Shown here: positions 1-5,637 of the stretch, one piece after another | How positions within the stretch are numbered: position 1 is the stretch's first letter | Layout of the letters: each line of letters starts with the position of its first letter | Source: Bacteroidota bacterium | Lineage (GTDB): Bacteria; Bacteroidota; Bacteroidia; Bacteroidales; Paludibacteraceae | Length of the DNA stretch: 5,637 nucleotides | Assembly: GCA_017860335.1 (NCBI GenBank) | Contig: JAFNAU010000144.1 | Coordinates: 1 to 5,637 of the forward strand | Direction of reading: 5' to 3' | The notes under the pieces: generated by a model | Databases searched by the model: none | Seen by the model: the letters and a program-made list of their open reading frames with translations, nothing else | Told to the model about the DNA's origin: nothing | Position numbers and translations under genes: made by a program

Positions 1-1
1 A

Positions 2-622
2 ATGAACCAGCAATTTTCATCTCTCCTGCTCGAAAATGCAGTCAACGAGTTTTCCAGACTGCCCGGCATTGGCCGGAAGACGGCGTTGAGGCTTGTACTG
101 CATTTGCTCAAGCAATCAGAGGCGGATGTTGAAGGGTTTGGAAATGCCATGATTAACCTGCGGAAAGAAATTGTGTACTGCAAGGAGTGTCACAACATTT
201 CCGATACCGAGGTATGTCAGATTTGCAGTAATCACGGGCGCGATCATCAGACTGTCTGTGTGGTGGAAAATATAAAGGATGTAATGTCTATTGAGAATAC
301 GCAGCAATATCGCGGATTGTATCATGTGCTGGGAGGCATCATTTCGCCTATGGACGGGGTTGGACCCAATGATCTGGAAATAGAAAGTCTGGTTAGCCGC
401 GTGCAAACCGGTGAAATAAAGGAGGTAATTCTGGCGCTGAGTACCACGATGGAAGGCGATACCACGAATTTCTATATTTTCAGAAAGCTTTCGCCATCGA
501 ATGTGAAAATCACCACTATTGCCCGCGGAATTGCCATCGGAGATGAACTGGAATATGCCGACGAAGTTACGCTGGGACGCTCCATCCTCAACAGGATTGA
601 ATTTACCAACTCGTTCAAATAA
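2..622 (+). CDS. recR: Recombination mediator protein RecR
   Basis: RecR acts in the cytoplasm with RecO (and RecF) to load RecA onto SSB-coated single-stranded DNA at gaps, in the RecFOR repair pathway. The 206-residue product is close to the usual RecR length of about 200. The domains appear in family order: a helix-hairpin-helix with LPGIGRKTALR at residues 20-30; a four-cysteine zinc finger with C60, C63, C72 and C75; a Toprim domain from about residue 83, with VVEN (87-90) and LGGIISPMDGVGP (110-122); and the conserved C-terminal stretch ARGIAIGDELEYAD (174-187). All the metal ligands are present, so the protein looks functional. The ATG is the second base of the window, so no upstream control can be seen; the start agrees with the normal RecR N-terminus. 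It is followed after 24 bases by the membrane-protein gene on the same strand, so co-transcription is likely. The family assignment is essentially certain. Confidence 0.97.
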   Translation: MNQQFSSLLLENAVNEFSRLPGIGRKTALRLVLHLLKQSEADVEGFGNAMINLRKEIVYCKECHNISDTEVCQICSNHGRDHQTVCVVENIKDVMSIENTQQYRGLYHVLGGIISPMDGVGPNDLEIESLVSRVQTGEIKEVILALSTTMEGDTTNFYIFRKLSPSNVKITTIARGIAIGDELEYADEVTLGRSILNRIEFTNSFK

Positions 623-646
623 TCAAACAAACTTAATATAAACTTT

Positions 647-1117
647 ATGGAACGTATTATCAAGAATATCAATCTGGTGTATTATTTACTGTATATGACT
701 ACGGTAGTTGTCGCAGTCATTATATTTTTTCTGACATTTTCGAATGCTCAAACAGCGCATATCGACGAAAAAAGTCAGACTGGTGTTATCATTTCATCGG
801 TGTACATTTTGTATTTGCTCATTTCCATACCTTATGCTCTGTGGAGCTTCCACAAAAAAACCAAAAAGTGGCAACAGATTAAGGATGAATATGTGAAATT
901 AGTGGAATATGAAAAAGGTTCAAAAATACGCCTGTGGATTATCGGTGCCGGACTTATTGCCGGAATTGTACTCGTGTATTTAATGCGTTCCAAGTCGATG
1001 ATATTCTGCGCGGCCATCGCGGCTATTGCGCTGTACTTCACCAAACCTACGGTGAACAAGATGATTTCAGAACTGAAACTTGATGAAAACAAGGAGGATG
1101 AAACATCCGAAAAATAA
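647..1117 (+). CDS. Conserved-looking four-helix membrane protein, function unknown
   Basis: I do not recognise a named family in this 156-residue protein. It has four hydrophobic segments that could cross the inner membrane: about residues 10-32, 46-66, 95-113 and 117-132. They are arranged as two hairpins around a charged middle region (69-93) rich in lysine and glutamate. The C-terminal tail (137-156) is strongly acidic, ending in a run of Glu, Asp and Lys. With an even number of helices, both ends should lie on the same side. The basic residues around 69-79, after helix 2, and the KNI start suggest that side is the cytoplasm. There is no signal peptidase or lipobox motif and no catalytic motif. 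The start ATG has an A/T-rich leader without a Shine-Dalgarno sequence, as is usual in Bacteroidota. It lies between recR and the HAD gene with gaps of 24 and 34 bases, so it is probably co-transcribed. Proximity alone does not justify a DNA-repair role. Confidence 0.8.
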   Translation: MERIIKNINLVYYLLYMTTVVVAVIIFFLTFSNAQTAHIDEKSQTGVIISSVYILYLLISIPYALWSFHKKTKKWQQIKDEYVKLVEYEKGSKIRLWIIGAGLIAGIVLVYLMRSKSMIFCAAIAAIALYFTKPTVNKMISELKLDENKEDETSEK

Positions 1118-1151
1118 CTGATCGATTATATTTCTAATTTAATGAATAACA

Positions 1152-1568
1152 ATGATTATTGCTGTTGATTTTGACGGAACTATCGTCACTCACGAATATC
1201 CCATTATCGGAAAGGAAATTCCCTTTGCCATCGATACACTCAAACGCCTTCAAACCGAAGGAATGCATCAACTTATACTCTGGACGGTGCGTGAGGGTGA
1301 TTTTCTGATCGAAGCCGTAGAATATTGCCGGGAGCGCGGACTGGTATTTTATGCTGTGAACAGCAACTACCCCGATGTTGAACAGGTGGAAAAACAATCC
1401 CGGAAAGTATCGGCTGATTTATATCTGGATGACCGTAATCTTGGGGGTATACCTGACTGGGGTGTGATATACCGCATGATCATGTCCGGCAATCCGTGGA
1501 CACCTCTCTCAGCAGATTTTATGCCCGACAATCTGAAACCAAAAAAGAAAAGTTGGTTTGGTAAATAA
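1152..1568 (+). CDS. Small capless HAD-superfamily hydrolase, BT0820-like
   Basis: This is a predicted Mg2+-dependent phosphohydrolase of the haloacid dehalogenase (HAD) superfamily, cytoplasmic, substrate unknown. Motif I is VDFDGT at residues 5-10, with D6 the expected nucleophile and D8 the acid/base. Motif II is the LILWTVRE strand (41-48), with T45 as the phosphate-binding Thr. K85, in the SRKVSADLYLDD segment, is a candidate motif III lysine. Motif IV is LDDR (92-95), with D93 and D94 for metal binding. At 138 residues, and with motif I to II only about 35 residues apart, there is no room for a C1 or C2 cap, so the active site should be open, as in enzymes acting on macromolecules or needing a partner. 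From memory, the sequence, including the DWGVIY and VREGDFLIEA blocks, closely resembles Bacteroides BT0820. The C-terminus ends in a basic KPKKKSWFGK tail. The ATG at 1152 puts motif I at the very N-terminus, as expected. The stop codon overlaps the A-run preceding the shared terminator. Confidence 0.92.
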   Translation: MIIAVDFDGTIVTHEYPIIGKEIPFAIDTLKRLQTEGMHQLILWTVREGDFLIEAVEYCRERGLVFYAVNSNYPDVEQVEKQSRKVSADLYLDDRNLGGIPDWGVIYRMIMSGNPWTPLSADFMPDNLKPKKKSWFGK

Positions 1569-1605
1569 AAAAACAAAGCCCCGTTACTGTATCCCGGGGC
1601 TTTTT
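1567..1605. terminator. Bidirectional Rho-independent terminator between HAD gene and ppk
   Basis: There is a perfect 9-bp stem, AAAGCCCCG (1575-1583) with CGGGGCTTT (1595-1603), and an 11-base loop. On the plus strand the stem runs into five T (1601-1605), ending transcription from the recR-HAD side. On the minus strand it is followed by GTTTTTTT (1574-1567), an even better tract, ending ppk transcription. It fills the 51-base gap between two converging genes, which is the place where a shared terminator is expected. Confidence 0.9.
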
Positions 1606-1619
1606 ATTGCTGTGCACGT

Positions 1620-3683
1620 TTATTTTCCTGTTATCCTGCTTTCTTCCAGTGATTTGTAATGCTTCATGAGTTCCTGTTGCGAACGGAACGGCGGTAAATC
1701 ATCTTCCCGTAACTTATTCTCCCCCTCTCCGTCGGTAATCCGGGCTTTTACATTGTCTTTCAGGCCATATTCAACAATTGTTTTCAGCTCTTTTTGTATT
1801 TCTTTATCGTAAACCGGAACAGCTACTTCAATTCGCTGATCAAGGTTGCGTGTCATCCAGTCGGCCGAAGAGATGTAGTATTTTTCTGCCTCATTGTTAC
1901 AGAATATAAATATGCGGGAATGTTCGAGAAATTTATCCACAATACTTACAATCTGAATATTGCCTTTCAGTTTGGGTTGGTTGGTGACCATTGAACACAT
2001 ACCCCGAACAATCATTTTAATTTCCACTCCGGCTGCAGCGGCATCGTAAAGTTTATCGATGAATTTGTAATCGGCGATATGATTGATTTTGCAGTAGATG
2101 TAGGCTGGCAGTCCTTTTTTAGCATTCGATATCTCATTGTTGACCAGTTGATTCAGTTTTTTGCGCATTTCCTGTGGCGAAACCAGTAAATGATTGAAAT
2201 GCAGGTTCTGAAAGGGTTGTCCGATAAAGTCAAAAACGCGTTCCACCTCATCGGTGATGCTGTTTTTGGCAGTGAGCAGTGTAAAGTCTGTATATACGGC
2301 AGCATTGCCTTCATGAAAATTTCCGGTGCTGACAGCTGCAATTTTTTTACCGTTTTTCTTACTGATCAGGGTGAGTTTGCTGTGAATTTTCAGTCCTTCC
2401 ACACCAAATACAATTTTCACACCGGCTTCCTCCATCTGTCTGGACCAGAGTATGTTGTGCTCTTCGTCGAAACGGGCGCGCAATTCCACTACGGCAGTAA
2501 CCTGTTTGCCGTTACGTGCCGCAAAAATGAGCGCTTTAGCTACTTTCGAACGGTGAGCCATGCGGTAGAGCGTAATTTTGATACTCTTTACGTCAGGGTC
2601 AATGGCAGCTTCGCGCAGCAACTGCACATACTGCGAAAAACTGTAGTATGGGTAGTGCAAAAACAAATCCTGCTTTTCTATCGATTTAATGACCGAGTCC
2701 GAATGTTTGATAATCTGATTTTCAACCGGTTCTGTTTTAGTGTAAACCAGATTTTCCCTGAGAACGGGAAAGTTAATGAGGTCTTTCAGATTGTGGTATC
2801 TTCCGCCCGGAATGATGGTGCCTGACTTTTTGAAATCAATTTTCTTCAGAAGATATTTTTTCATCTCTTCGGGCATTTGCCTGTCGTAAACAAAGCGTAA
2901 TGGTAATCCGAAACGGCGGCTTTTTATTCCTTTGGTCACTTTTTCCACGATGCCCTCTCCGAGTTCGGATTCAATTTCCATTTCCGAGTCGCGGGTGATT
3001 TTTACCGTATAGGTTTCAAAACTGTCGTAATCGAGGCTCCGGAACAACTGAGGCATGAACAACCGGATAACATCATCGAGCATCATCACATATTTATTGC
3101 CATCGACTTCGGGCAACTCCAGAAAACGGGAATACTCCGATCCCGGAATTTCAATCAGCGCGTATTTTTTTCCCGAAGGAGAATCCTGCTTTTTGAGTCT
3201 GACGAAAAGGTAGATTTTCGCGTCGCGCATTTCGGGAAAGCTGCGATCACCCGAAAGCATGATGGGAGTGATAGCGTCTTCGAGTTGTTTGTCGTAGTAA
3301 TTTTTTACAAATTCAATCTGAGCTTTAGTCAGTTCACTTTCATTGACCAAAAAAATCTGCTTTTTTTTCAGTTCGTCAATAATCTGCCATAAATTCTCTT
3401 CCATCTCCGATTGTGTACTGGCAGTCATTTTCGATATTTTCTTGAGAATGGTCTCCGGTTTTTCTTTGATTGCAATCAGTTTCAAGTTCATTTCGGACAT
3501 GCGCAGCAGGGTTGCTACCCGAACACGGAAGAATTCATCCATGTTGCTGGAGAAAATGCCCAGAAACCTCAGCCGTTCAATCAGTGGTACCTGCGGATTG
3601 GCCGATTCCTGCAACACACGGTTGTTGAAATGAAGCCAGCTGATTTCACGGTTGAGAAATATGGATTTATCGGCCTCCTTCAT
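1620..3683 (-). CDS. ppk: Polyphosphate kinase 1 (PPK1)
   Basis: PPK1 reversibly transfers the gamma phosphate of ATP to a growing inorganic polyphosphate chain through a phosphohistidine intermediate; polyphosphate serves in phosphate storage and stress survival. From the ATG at 3683 the product has 687 residues, against 688 for E. coli PPK as I remember it. The four-domain order is visible: N-terminal NREISWLHFNNRVLQES (11-27) and SSNMDEFFRVRVA (45-57), a head domain, then two phospholipase-D-like C-terminal domains. Key residues: H434 in GLKIHSKL, equivalent to the autophosphorylated E. coli H435; H588 in FLEHSRIF, equivalent to H592; R374 in LYRMA and R404 in LRARFDE, equivalent to the metal/phosphate-site R375 and R405; and N47 for ATP. 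Nothing essential is missing. A GTG at 3707 would add eight residues, but it lies inside the probable -7 promoter box, so I prefer the ATG. It converges on the HAD gene and is separated from the upstream ABC-F gene by a terminator. No ppx is in view. Confidence 0.97.
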   Translation of the reverse strand: MKEADKSIFLNREISWLHFNNRVLQESANPQVPLIERLRFLGIFSSNMDEFFRVRVATLLRMSEMNLKLIAIKEKPETILKKISKMTASTQSEMEENLWQIIDELKKKQIFLVNESELTKAQIEFVKNYYDKQLEDAITPIMLSGDRSFPEMRDAKIYLFVRLKKQDSPSGKKYALIEIPGSEYSRFLELPEVDGNKYVMMLDDVIRLFMPQLFRSLDYDSFETYTVKITRDSEMEIESELGEGIVEKVTKGIKSRRFGLPLRFVYDRQMPEEMKKYLLKKIDFKKSGTIIPGGRYHNLKDLINFPVLRENLVYTKTEPVENQIIKHSDSVIKSIEKQDLFLHYPYYSFSQYVQLLREAAIDPDVKSIKITLYRMAHRSKVAKALIFAARNGKQVTAVVELRARFDEEHNILWSRQMEEAGVKIVFGVEGLKIHSKLTLISKKNGKKIAAVSTGNFHEGNAAVYTDFTLLTAKNSITDEVERVFDFIGQPFQNLHFNHLLVSPQEMRKKLNQLVNNEISNAKKGLPAYIYCKINHIADYKFIDKLYDAAAAGVEIKMIVRGMCSMVTNQPKLKGNIQIVSIVDKFLEHSRIFIFCNNEAEKYYISSADWMTRNLDQRIEVAVPVYDKEIQKELKTIVEYGLKDNVKARITDGEGENKLREDDLPPFRSQQELMKHYKSLEESRITGK

Positions 3684-3706
3684 AAGCTTTGAATTTAATG
3701 AGAACA

Positions 3707-3714
3707 CAAATATA
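3707..3714 (-). promoter_or_regulatory. Probable Bacteroidota -7 box of the ppk promoter
   Basis: Read on the minus strand this is TATATTTG, an exact match to the TAnnTTTG element recognised by the primary sigma factor of Bacteroidota. Transcription would begin a few bases downstream, near 3700, giving a leader of about 17-20 bases before the ATG at 3683. No good -33 TTG sits at the usual 17-23 base spacing; the nearest (3742-3740) is 25 bases away. The call therefore rests on the -7 box and its position. It lies downstream of the ABC-F terminator, consistent with ppk having its own promoter. Confidence 0.55.
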
Positions 3715-3746
3715 TAAATTTTTTATTGTCTGTGTGTTACAATAAT

Positions 3747-3779
3747 AAAAAAGCACTGCAGATTTTCCGGCAGTGCTTT
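3747..3779 (-). terminator. Rho-independent terminator of the ABC-F gene
   Basis: There is a perfect 10-bp stem, AAAGCACTGC (3750-3759) with GCAGTGCTTT (3770-3779), and a 10-base loop. On the minus strand the stem ends in CTTTTTT (3753-3747), a six-T tract; on the plus strand the tail is only TTTC, so the minus direction is favoured. It starts 22 bases beyond the ABC-F stop codon and separates that gene from ppk. Confidence 0.88.
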
Positions 3780-3801
3780 CGTGACTTAATTGTAAAAAAT
3801 A

Positions 3802-5418
3802 TTACTTATACATTTTATCCCGGATAACTTTTATGTCTTCCGAAGTCAGATATTCATCAAAATCCATTTGTTTGTCGATTATACCGTGAGGGGTGAGTTC
3901 AATGATCCGGTTACAAACCGTACTCACAAATTCGCGGTCATGTGATGCCATCAGAACGTTGCCCTTGAAATTGATCAAGGTATTGTTGAAAGCCTGAATA
4001 GACTCGAGGTCCAGATGATTAGCAGGAGAGTCAAGCACCATCACGTTAGCATTTTTCAGCATCATGCGGGCAATCATACAACGCATTTTCTCTCCACCGG
4101 AAATGACACTAGCTTTTTTGTAAATTTCTTCGCCGGAGAAAAGCATTTTTCCCAGATATCCGCGGATAAAGAATTCTGTAGTGTCATTGGAAAATTGTGC
4201 AAACCAGTCAACCAGATTCAGATCGGTATTAAAGAAGGCCGAATTATCGAGCGGGAGATAAGCGGTAGTAATGGTAACTCCCCAGTTGTAGGTGCCTTCA
4301 TGCTCCTTGTCGTGATCGTTGATAATTTCAAAAAATGCAGTCATCGCGCGCGGGTCGCGTGAAACAAATGCTATTTTATCGTTCTTTTCGACATTGAAGT
4401 TTATATCCCGGAAGAGAACGGTACCATCATCGGCTACTTTACCCAGTCCGCTTACTTCGAGCACCATATTACCCGGTTCGCGTTCGGGTGTGAAAATAAT
4501 GCCCGGATATTTACGGGTAGAGGGCTGTATTTCTTCCACATTGAGTTTTTCAAGCATCTTGCGACGGCTGGTAGCTTGTTTTGATTTTGCCACGTTGGCG
4601 CTGAAACGCCGGATAAATTCCTCCAGTTCTTTTCGTTTTTCTTCCGCTTTTTTGTTCTGGTTCTGCTGTTGTCTGAGAGCCAGCTGACTTGATTCGTACC
4701 AGAACGAGTAGTTTCCTGAAAACAACGTCACTTTACCGTAATCAATATCCACCGTATGAGTACTTACAGCATCCAGGAAATGGCGGTCGTGAGAAACCAC
4801 CAGCACCGTATTTTCGTAATCGGCCAGGTAATTTTCGAGCCAGATAACCGTATCAACGTCCAGGTCGTTGGTAGGTTCGTCAAGCAGCAGGTTATCGGGT
4901 TTTCCGAACAGGGCGCGAGCAAGCAGCACACGTACTTTTTCCTTACCGCTTATTTCTTTCATCAGTGTATAATGAAATTCTTCTTTAATACCCAATCCGC
5001 TCAACAGCGCGGCTGCATCGCTTTCGGCATTCCAGCCATTCATCTCGGCAAATCTTTCTTCCAGTTCCGAAGCTCTCAGGCCATCGGCATCCGTAAAGTC
5101 TTCTTTCAGATAAATTGCATCTTTTTCTTCCTTCACTTTCCAGAGCACATCGTGTCCCATCATCACCGTATCGATGACTGTAAATTCATCAAATTCGAAG
5201 TGGTCCTGTTTTAATACCGAAAGACGCTCTCCGTGTCCAAACTGAATGTTACCGCGTGTCGGATCAAGTTCACCGCTCAGCATGCGGATAAGTGTTGATT
5301 TTCCGGCACCATTGGCGCCAATCACACCATAGCAGTTGCCTGCCGTGAATTTGAGGTTTACATCGGAAAATAATACGCGTTTGCCAAATTGAATGGCTAA
5401 ATTAGATACAATAATCAT
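3802..5418 (-). CDS. ybiT: ABC-F family ATPase, YbiT-like, with degenerate second ATP site
   Basis: ABC-F proteins are soluble twin-ATPase proteins that bind the ribosomal E site and influence translation; they have no membrane domain, and none is seen here. The 538 residues comprise NBD1 (about 1-235), a charged Q/K/E-rich linker (about 243-300, the P-site tRNA interaction region), and NBD2 (about 318-515). NBD1 has Walker A GANGAGKST (34-42), Q71, Walker B LLLDEPTNDLD (177-187) with catalytic E181, and H210, but its signature is ISGKEK (156-161) instead of LSGGEK. In NBD2 the signature ISGGEK (439-444) and H493 are intact, while Walker A has become SRDPRAMTA (353-361, Lys replaced by M359), the Q-loop Gln is L390, and Walker B reads VLDSPANHLD with S464 in place of the catalytic Glu. 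One composite site (Walker A1 with signature 2) is therefore complete and the other is degenerate. The EFTVIDTVMMGH (78-89) and RFSANVAKSKQATSR (271-285) blocks resemble E. coli YbiT rather than EttA or Uup. An antibiotic-resistance role is not indicated. The ATG at 5418 gives the normal N-terminus. Confidence 0.93.
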   Translation of the reverse strand: MIIVSNLAIQFGKRVLFSDVNLKFTAGNCYGVIGANGAGKSTLIRMLSGELDPTRGNIQFGHGERLSVLKQDHFEFDEFTVIDTVMMGHDVLWKVKEEKDAIYLKEDFTDADGLRASELEERFAEMNGWNAESDAAALLSGLGIKEEFHYTLMKEISGKEKVRVLLARALFGKPDNLLLDEPTNDLDVDTVIWLENYLADYENTVLVVSHDRHFLDAVSTHTVDIDYGKVTLFSGNYSFWYESSQLALRQQQNQNKKAEEKRKELEEFIRRFSANVAKSKQATSRRKMLEKLNVEEIQPSTRKYPGIIFTPEREPGNMVLEVSGLGKVADDGTVLFRDINFNVEKNDKIAFVSRDPRAMTAFFEIINDHDKEHEGTYNWGVTITTAYLPLDNSAFFNTDLNLVDWFAQFSNDTTEFFIRGYLGKMLFSGEEIYKKASVISGGEKMRCMIARMMLKNANVMVLDSPANHLDLESIQAFNNTLINFKGNVLMASHDREFVSTVCNRIIELTPHGIIDKQMDFDEYLTSEDIKVIRDKMYK

Positions 5419-5443
5419 TATTTTATAAATAAGTTGGAAAATT

Positions 5444-5473
5444 CAAAATGATAAAAAGTAAAATAAGGTTCAG
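5444..5473 (-). promoter_or_regulatory. Weak candidate promoter for the ABC-F gene
   Basis: On the minus strand, TCATTTTG (5451-5444) differs from the TAnnTTTG -7 consensus at one position. CTG (5473-5471), one change from TTG, lies 19 bases upstream, within the accepted spacing. Transcription would start near 5437, leaving a leader of about 19 bases before the ATG at 5418. Both boxes are imperfect in A/T-rich DNA, so this is only the best candidate in the leader. Confidence 0.3.
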
Positions 5474-5533
5474 ATTGCTGTGATAAGTTTTGTGTGATTT
5501 TATAACAGTTCGTGAACTTAATAAGTTGTTGTA

Positions 5534-5559
5534 AATTGATTTTCAATAAAAAATCAATT
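5534..5559. repeat. Perfect 10-bp inverted repeat sharing an arm with the adjacent terminator
   Basis: AATTGATTTT (5534-5543) and AAAATCAATT (5550-5559) are exact reverse complements around a six-base loop. The right arm is also most of the left arm of the terminator stem at 5552-5595, and the left arm nearly repeats the terminator's right arm (AATTGATT at 5588-5595). Only one of the two hairpins can form at a time. The sequence is very A/T-rich, so a functional role is uncertain. Confidence 0.5.
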
Positions 5560-5595
5560 GCCAACCCCGTTGAATGACAGGGCTGACAATTGATT
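5548..5595 (-). terminator. Rho-independent terminator for a minus-strand gene to the right
   Basis: A 16-bp stem pairs 5552-5567 with 5580-5595 around a 12-base loop. On the minus strand every position pairs, with two G-U wobbles (at 5561/5586 and 5564/5583). On the plus strand those same positions are C-A mismatches, so the hairpin is selected in the minus-strand RNA. The stem has a GGG/CCC base by the loop and runs into a six-T tract (5553-5548) on that strand. It lies 27 bases beyond the probable stop codon at 5623-5625. Confidence 0.75.
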
Positions 5596-5622
5596 GATCG
5601 TTATATTTGTGTTTGTGAATGC

Positions 5623-5637
5623 TTATTCAATAATACC
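5623..5637 (-). CDS. Probable C-terminal end of a gene entering from the right (partial)
   Basis: Read on the minus strand from the window edge, the last bases give GGT ATT ATT GAA TAA, that is Gly-Ile-Ile-Glu-stop. A minus-oriented terminator follows 27 bases downstream, which is where a gene end would be expected. Four codons cannot identify a product, and the frame is inferred only from the terminator and the stop codon. The alternative is that this is simply intergenic DNA. Confidence 0.35.
   Translation of the reverse strand, partial: GIIE

Noticed and set aside
1127..1134. TATATTTC ahead of the HAD gene as a separate promoter
   Set aside because: It lacks the final G of TAnnTTTG, no -33 box was evident, and the tight gene spacing is explained by co-transcription.
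1142..1168. An eight-codon upstream frame (ATG at 1142, stop TGA ending at 1168) overlapping the HAD start in another frame
   Set aside because: It could act as a translational leader, but it arises from the repetitive AATGAATAACAATG sequence, has no ribosome-binding signal, and nothing else supports it.
2190..2825. A 211-codon open frame on the plus strand inside ppk
   Set aside because: It is fully antisense to the conserved catalytic half of PPK1, has no recognisable domain, and its length is explained by the codon use of the opposite strand.
4756..5214. A 152-codon plus-strand open frame inside the ABC-F gene
   Set aside because: It is antisense to conserved NBD1 motifs, and its translation is a low-complexity Phe/His/Gln-rich shadow without family resemblance.
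5507..5518. AGTTC-GT-GAACT palindrome upstream of the ABC-F gene as an operator
   Set aside because: A 5-2-5 palindrome is expected by chance fairly often in a spacer of this size, and it lies about 90 bases from the start codon, away from the candidate promoter.
5602..5609. TATATTTG on the plus strand, an exact -7 box match
   Set aside because: There is no TTG at the proper spacing, and the only ATG just downstream (5619) reaches a stop after four codons. The spot also falls in the probable 3' region of a minus-strand gene. A promoter for a plus-strand gene beyond the window cannot be excluded.
1..5637. Mobile elements, CRISPR arrays, tRNA/rRNA genes, defence or secretion systems
   Set aside because: No direct-repeat arrays, transposase motifs, terminal inverted repeats around a gene, or RNA-gene signatures were seen. 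All substantial coding regions are accounted for by housekeeping or small conserved-type genes.

Overview
The window looks like ordinary chromosomal backbone from a member of the Bacteroidota, probably Bacteroidales or a neighbouring order. I base this on four things: coding regions without Shine-Dalgarno sequences and with A/T-rich leaders; a TAnnTTTG-type -7 promoter box ahead of ppk; a small HAD hydrolase closely resembling what I remember of Bacteroides BT0820; and an ABC-F protein carrying the degenerate second ATP-binding site that I recall from Bacteroides homologues. No database search was possible, so the taxonomic call is inference.

Left half (1-1620), plus strand: recR (recombination mediator), a four-helix inner-membrane protein of unknown function, and a capless HAD-type hydrolase. 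The gaps are 24 and 34 bases with no terminator between genes, so they may be one transcription unit. It ends at a strong hairpin with T-runs on both sides, which also terminates the convergent ppk gene.

Right half (1620-5637), minus strand: ppk (polyphosphate kinase 1) and, upstream of it, a YbiT-like ABC-F ATPase. These are probably separate transcription units. The ABC-F gene has its own hairpin terminator (3747-3779), and ppk has its own -7 box at 3707-3714. That box overlaps the most upstream possible start (GTG at 3707), which favours the ATG at 3683. Beyond the ABC-F gene, 5419-5637 holds its leader, a second minus-oriented terminator, and probably the last four codons of another minus-strand gene entering from the right.

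The genes are individually well-known housekeeping functions (DNA repair, polyphosphate storage and stress, ribosome-associated ATPase) and show no evident shared pathway. I found no mobile element, CRISPR array, tRNA, rRNA or defence system, and nothing that makes a convincing new system. The most interesting points are the coherent one-site architecture of the ABC-F protein and the two unassigned genes behind recR.
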